A stretch of DNA of 64,000 bases from Streptomyces colonosanans (GTDB taxonomy: Bacteria > Actinomycetota > Actinomycetes > Streptomycetales > Streptomycetaceae): NCBI RefSeq assembly GCF_001866645.1, contig NZ_MLYP01000046.1:1-64000 (forward strand). Direction: 5' to 3'. Shown in pieces: positions 60,977 through 64,000 of the stretch (position 1 is its first letter; each line of letters starts with the position of its first letter). Made by a program: the position numbers and the translations under genes. The notes under the pieces are model-generated. The model was not told where the DNA came from, searched no databases, and saw only the letters and a list, made by a program, of their open reading frames with translations.

Positions 60977-61390
60977 GTGACCCAGCGCACCCTCGTCCTC
61001 CTCAAGCCCGACGCCGTCCGTCGTGGGCTGATCGGCGAGATCATCAGCCGTATCGAGCGCAAGGCCGGCTGGACCATCAGCGCGCTGGAGCTGCGTACCC
61101 TCGACCAGGACACGCTGGAGCAGCACTACGGCGAGCACAAGGGCAAGCCCTTCTACGAGCCGCTGGTGGACTTCATGGCCTCCGGTCCGGTCGTCGCGCT
61201 CGTCGTCGAGGGCGAGCGGGTCATCGAGGGCCTGCGCGCGCTCGCCGGCCCGACCGACCCGATCGCCGCCGCGCCCGGCTCCATCCGCGGCGACTACGGC
61301 GTGATCGTCCGCGAGAACCTGATCCACGCCTCCGACTCCGAGGAATCCGCCGAGCGCGAGCTGAAGATCTTCTTTCCCGGCCGTTTCTGA
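60977..61390 (+). CDS. ndk: Nucleoside diphosphate kinase
   Basis: A 137-aa enzyme that transfers gamma-phosphate between nucleoside triphosphates and diphosphates. TLVLLKPDAVRRGLIGEII and the phosphohistidine region (RGDYGVIVRENLIHASDSEESAERELKIFF, shown in part as NLIHASDS) are intact; HASDS contains the catalytic His. GTG 60977 with AAGGAG ahead. Confidence 0.96.
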   Translation: MTQRTLVLLKPDAVRRGLIGEIISRIERKAGWTISALELRTLDQDTLEQHYGEHKGKPFYEPLVDFMASGPVVALVVEGERVIEGLRALAGPTDPIAAAPGSIRGDYGVIVRENLIHASDSEESAERELKIFFPGRF

Positions 61391-61721
61391 CCGTAGGACG
61401 ATGAACATCTGAACTCGTCCCGTGGATGACGTCTGAGGGCTCGTCACATCACTCGTATGCCTGAATGGGGGCGACCGCGGAAACCCGCCTCGGGAACACC
61501 CGGCCGTCCCCCGGCATATGGGTACCGTTCGAGGGAACGCCTACCCCCGAACGCCCGTCTCCACAAGCGAGGCGGCGCGCCATCTGCTGACAATGGCGAT
61601 GGCCCTCGCGCAGTGTTCGTGCAGGCGCGACTACGATGGAAGCCTTCACGTCACAGCACCCACTTCGCCACCCCAACCAAAGCTGTCACAAGCTGTACTT
61701 GGGAAGGCCAGACGAATCCTG
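61391..61721. other. Intergenic region ndk / mreB
   Basis: 331 nt without a gene. mreB promoters should be here, as known for S. coelicolor; a TACGAT hexamer at 61632-61637 is a possible -10, and AAGCTGT is repeated at 61680 and 61691, 11 bp apart. CGTTC-GAGG-GAACG at 61526-61539 is a small palindrome. Confidence 0.4.
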
Positions 61722-62753
61722 ATGGGGAATTCAATGTCGTTCATCGGCCGTGACATGGCTGTCGACCTCGGGACCGCCAACACGCTGGTGTACGTCAGAG
61801 GTCGCGGGATCGTGCTCAACGAGCCGTCCGTCGTCGCGATCAACACCAACACCGGTGGCATTCTCGCGGTCGGCGCCGAAGCGAAGAAGATGATCGGCCG
61901 GACGCCGGGCAACATCGTGGCCGTGCGCCCGTTGAAGGACGGTGTGATCGCCGACTTCGAGATCACCGAGAGGATGCTCCGCTACTTCATCCTGAAGATC
62001 CACAAGCGGAGGTATCTGGCTCGTCCGCGGGTCGTCGTCTGTGTGCCGTCGGGCATCACGGGCGTCGAGCGTCGCGCCGTGATCGAGGCGTCGTCCCAGG
62101 CCGGCGCCCGCCAGGTGCACATCATCGAGGAGCCCATGGCCGCGGCCATCGGCTCCGGCCTGCCGGTCCACGAGGCCACGGGCAACATGGTGGTGGACAT
62201 CGGCGGCGGCACCACGGAGGTCGCGGTCATCTCGCTCGGCGGCATCGTCACCGCCCAGTCCATCCGCGTCGCGGGCGACGAGCTGGACAACGCGATCATC
62301 CAGCACGTCAAGAAGGAGTACTCCCTCCTTCTCGGCGAGCGGACGGCCGAACAGATCAAGCTCACGATCGGTTCGGCGTACGACCTCGACGCCGACGAGC
62401 ACACCGAGATCCGCGGCCGGGACCTGGTCTCCGGGCTGCCCAAGACCGTGGTCATCTCGGCGGCCGAGGTCCGCAAGGCCATCGAGGAACCGGTCAACGC
62501 GATCGTGGACGCGGTCAAGACGACCCTCGACAAGTGCCCGCCGGAGCTGTCCGGTGACGTCATGGACCGTGGCATCGTCCTCACCGGCGGCGGCGCCCTG
62601 CTGCGCGGCCTCGACGAGCGGCTGCGCCGGGAGACCGGCATGCCGATCCACATCGCCGAGGACCCGCTGGACAGCGTGGCGCTCGGCTCGGGCAAGTGCG
62701 TCGAGGAGTTCGAGGCACTCCAGCAGGTGCTGGACGCCCAGCCCCGCAGATGA
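61722..62753 (+). CDS. mreB: Rod-shape/actin-like protein MreB
   Basis: A 343-aa actin homologue. It starts MGNSMSFIGRDMAVDLGTAN, the sequence known for Streptomyces MreB; phosphate-1 is DLGTANTLVYV, phosphate-2 VVDIGGGTTEVAVISLGG, adenosine motif IVLTGGGALLRGLDE. In Streptomyces it builds spore walls rather than shape. ATG 61722 is used; an internal ATG at 61734 has its own GGGG box. Confidence 0.95.
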   Translation: MGNSMSFIGRDMAVDLGTANTLVYVRGRGIVLNEPSVVAINTNTGGILAVGAEAKKMIGRTPGNIVAVRPLKDGVIADFEITERMLRYFILKIHKRRYLARPRVVVCVPSGITGVERRAVIEASSQAGARQVHIIEEPMAAAIGSGLPVHEATGNMVVDIGGGTTEVAVISLGGIVTAQSIRVAGDELDNAIIQHVKKEYSLLLGERTAEQIKLTIGSAYDLDADEHTEIRGRDLVSGLPKTVVISAAEVRKAIEEPVNAIVDAVKTTLDKCPPELSGDVMDRGIVLTGGGALLRGLDERLRRETGMPIHIAEDPLDSVALGSGKCVEEFEALQQVLDAQPRR

Positions 62754-62764
62754 TGCAACGCTTC

Positions 62765-62805
62765 GATCCCGCCGTACGAGATGAACTCCCCTCGTGCGGC
62801 GGATC
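62765..62805. other. Hairpin between mreB and mreC
   Basis: Stem of about 14 bp with one wobble and one bulge (62765-62780 with 62791-62805). It may be a partial terminator or processing site ahead of mreC. Confidence 0.5.
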
Positions 62806-62806
62806 G

Positions 62807-62836
62807 TTGATATAGAGACATAAGCTCCCCCATAAC
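62807..62836 (+). promoter_or_regulatory. Candidate mreC promoter
   Basis: TTGATA (62807-62812), 18 nt, CATAAC (62831-62836), in a locally AT-rich stretch within the 211-nt mreB-mreC gap. Confidence 0.4.
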
Positions 62837-62964
62837 ACCCCCCGGATCCCGCCCGCCGGGTTGTGCCTGCCAGGTATGGCCCGCCGGGTACGTGCCCACC
62901 GGGCACCGCGCACCCCGGGGCGCCCGACCTACACATTCCGACGAGGAAGGCACGGCCGCCGCAC

Positions 62965-63903
62965 GTGAGGGACACACGAGAGAGCCGGCTGCTCCTGGTG
63001 CTGCTGATCGCCATCGCGTTCGCTCTGATCACGGTGGACATCCGAGGCGGCCAGGACTCACCGGTCGAAGGTGCCCGCCAGGCCGCTTCCACGGTCTTCG
63101 GTCCGATCGAGAACGGGGTGTCGTCCGCCGTCGACCCCGTGGGCAACGCGATCGCGGCCGTACGCGACTCCGGCAGCAGGCACGACCGCATCGCCACACT
63201 CGAGCGCGACAACGCCATGCTGAAGGCGAAGCTGGGCAGCGACGACCGCAACCGCAGCCGTCTCAAACAACTCGACAAGATGATCCGAGTGGCGGGCGAG
63301 GGCCAGTACGGGATCAAGGGCGCCGAGGTCATCGCCATAGGAGCGGCCCAGGGCTTCTCCTGGACCGTCACCATCGACGTGGGCGCGAGCGACGGCATCA
63401 AGCGCGACATGACCGTCCTCAACGGCGAAGGACTGGTCGGCCGCGTGACCACCGTCGGCCCCAGCACCTCGACCGTGCTGCTGGCCAACGACCCCGACTT
63501 CACCGTCGGCACCCGCGTGGAGAACAGCGACGAACTCGGCTTCGCCACCGGGCAGGGCGACCGCCCGCTGCGCGTCCAACTCCTCAACGCCAAGGCCGAC
63601 GTGAAGAAGGGCAACCGCCTCGTCACCTTCGGCTCGGAGGCCGACAAGCCGTTCGTGCCCGGCGTCCCCGTCGGCGTGGTCTCCCGGGTCGACCCCTCCG
63701 GCGGCGACCTGACCCGCACGATCTATGTGAAGCCGTTCGTGTCCTTCAGCAAGCTCGACGTCGTCGGCGTCGTCGTCCAGGCGCCGAAGAAGGACCCGCG
63801 CGACACGGTCCTGCCCCCGAAGCCCCAGCCGACGCCCACACCGACCGTGACGGTCACCGTCACCCCCTCGGCCGCCGCGTACGACGAGCAGACGGACTAC
63901 TAG
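62965..63903 (+). CDS. mreC: Cell-shape protein MreC
   Basis: A 312-aa protein: a short cytosolic N-terminus (VRDTRESR), one membrane helix (about 8-25), a coiled coil (about 65-110, LERDNAMLKAKLG), and the beta-barrel MreC domain (about 120-275, with VGASDGIKRDMTVLNGEGLVGRV). A Pro/Thr-rich tail ends the protein. It links MreB to peptidoglycan synthases. GTG 62965. Confidence 0.95.
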   Translation: MRDTRESRLLLVLLIAIAFALITVDIRGGQDSPVEGARQAASTVFGPIENGVSSAVDPVGNAIAAVRDSGSRHDRIATLERDNAMLKAKLGSDDRNRSRLKQLDKMIRVAGEGQYGIKGAEVIAIGAAQGFSWTVTIDVGASDGIKRDMTVLNGEGLVGRVTTVGPSTSTVLLANDPDFTVGTRVENSDELGFATGQGDRPLRVQLLNAKADVKKGNRLVTFGSEADKPFVPGVPVGVVSRVDPSGGDLTRTIYVKPFVSFSKLDVVGVVVQAPKKDPRDTVLPPKPQPTPTPTVTVTVTPSAAAYDEQTDY

Positions 63904-63915
63904 GAGCTGAACCAG

Positions 63916-64000
63916 ATGCGCCTCAACCGGATGCTGCTCGCCACACCCCTGGTGGTCGTCGCCCTTGTGATCCAGGTGAGCGTGCTCGCCCGCCTCCACC
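63916..64000 (+). CDS. mreD: Cell-shape protein MreD, 5' part
   Basis: 28 codons before the window ends: MRLNRMLLATPLVVVALVIQ continues as a first membrane helix, as in MreD. ATG 63916 with GGAG 8 nt ahead, 12 nt after mreC. The order mreB-mreC-mreD is the known operon. Confidence 0.9.
   Translation, partial: MRLNRMLLATPLVVVALVIQVSVLARLH

Overview
The window is a piece of a Streptomyces chromosome. Composition is very GC-rich throughout, GTG starts are common, SD boxes are GGAGG/AAGGAG-like, and gene content (mreBCD, ndk, folC, valS, clpX, clpP1P2, tig, rpiB, asd, pepN, malQ, pknG and a csn locus) follows the order known around SCO2607-SCO2670 of S. coelicolor, read here in reverse. No IS element, prophage, integrase or CRISPR array is visible; this is mostly core chromosome with small accessory changes.

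Layout. 1-9562 (all minus): a seven-gene signalling run with a GlnX-like membrane sensor, a GlnH-like binding protein, a coiled-coil protein, a PknG-type kinase with two zinc ribbons, a PP2C phosphatase with two zinc ribbons, a vWA protein and the start of a zinc-ribbon/polyproline protein. 9796-13783 (minus): the chitosan-oligosaccharide locus csnR-csnH-csnK, in which the csnEFG transporter has collapsed into one 149-codon fusion. 13880-18727: an Uma2 endonuclease remnant, an MscS channel, an HNH endonuclease, and a padR-ABC transporter operon. 18989-21709: a small PLTSEP-repeat protein directly abutting malQ, then a 77-aa membrane protein. 21954-24112: a divergent TetR/FAD-monooxygenase pair with an operator array of 14-bp period, followed by a 164-bp near-palindrome. 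24475-38772: aminopeptidase N, a DUF1203 protein, asd, an ECF sigma factor with a membrane partner, a secreted subtilase, an AbiEi/DUF559-like protein, a second aminopeptidase N and a mycothiol-reductase homologue. 38826-48865: a small zinc-ribbon protein, two amino-acid permeases, bioY, rpiB, a Nei/Fpg glycosylase, an Eis-like acetyltransferase, a SpoIIE-type phosphatase and an acyltransferase. 49375-64000: a 64-aa membrane protein, tRNA-Gly and tRNA-Pro, then tig-clpP1-clpP2-clpX, a Q/P/G/Y-rich membrane protein, valS-folC-DUF4233-ndk and mreB-mreC-(mreD).

The most notable features are: (i) the transporter deletion in the csn operon, which leaves regulator, glycosidase and kinase intact; (ii) the only two in-frame TTA (bldA) codons I found, one in the coiled-coil gene overlapping pknG by ATGA and one in the AbiEi/DUF559-like gene; (iii) two periodic operator arrays, TTGGC boxes every 14 bp at 22524-22622 and TACG boxes every 11/22 bp at 43332-43406; (iv) the 164-bp near-palindrome at 24136-24299; (v) protein-quality-control genes with candidate ClgR and SigR sites.
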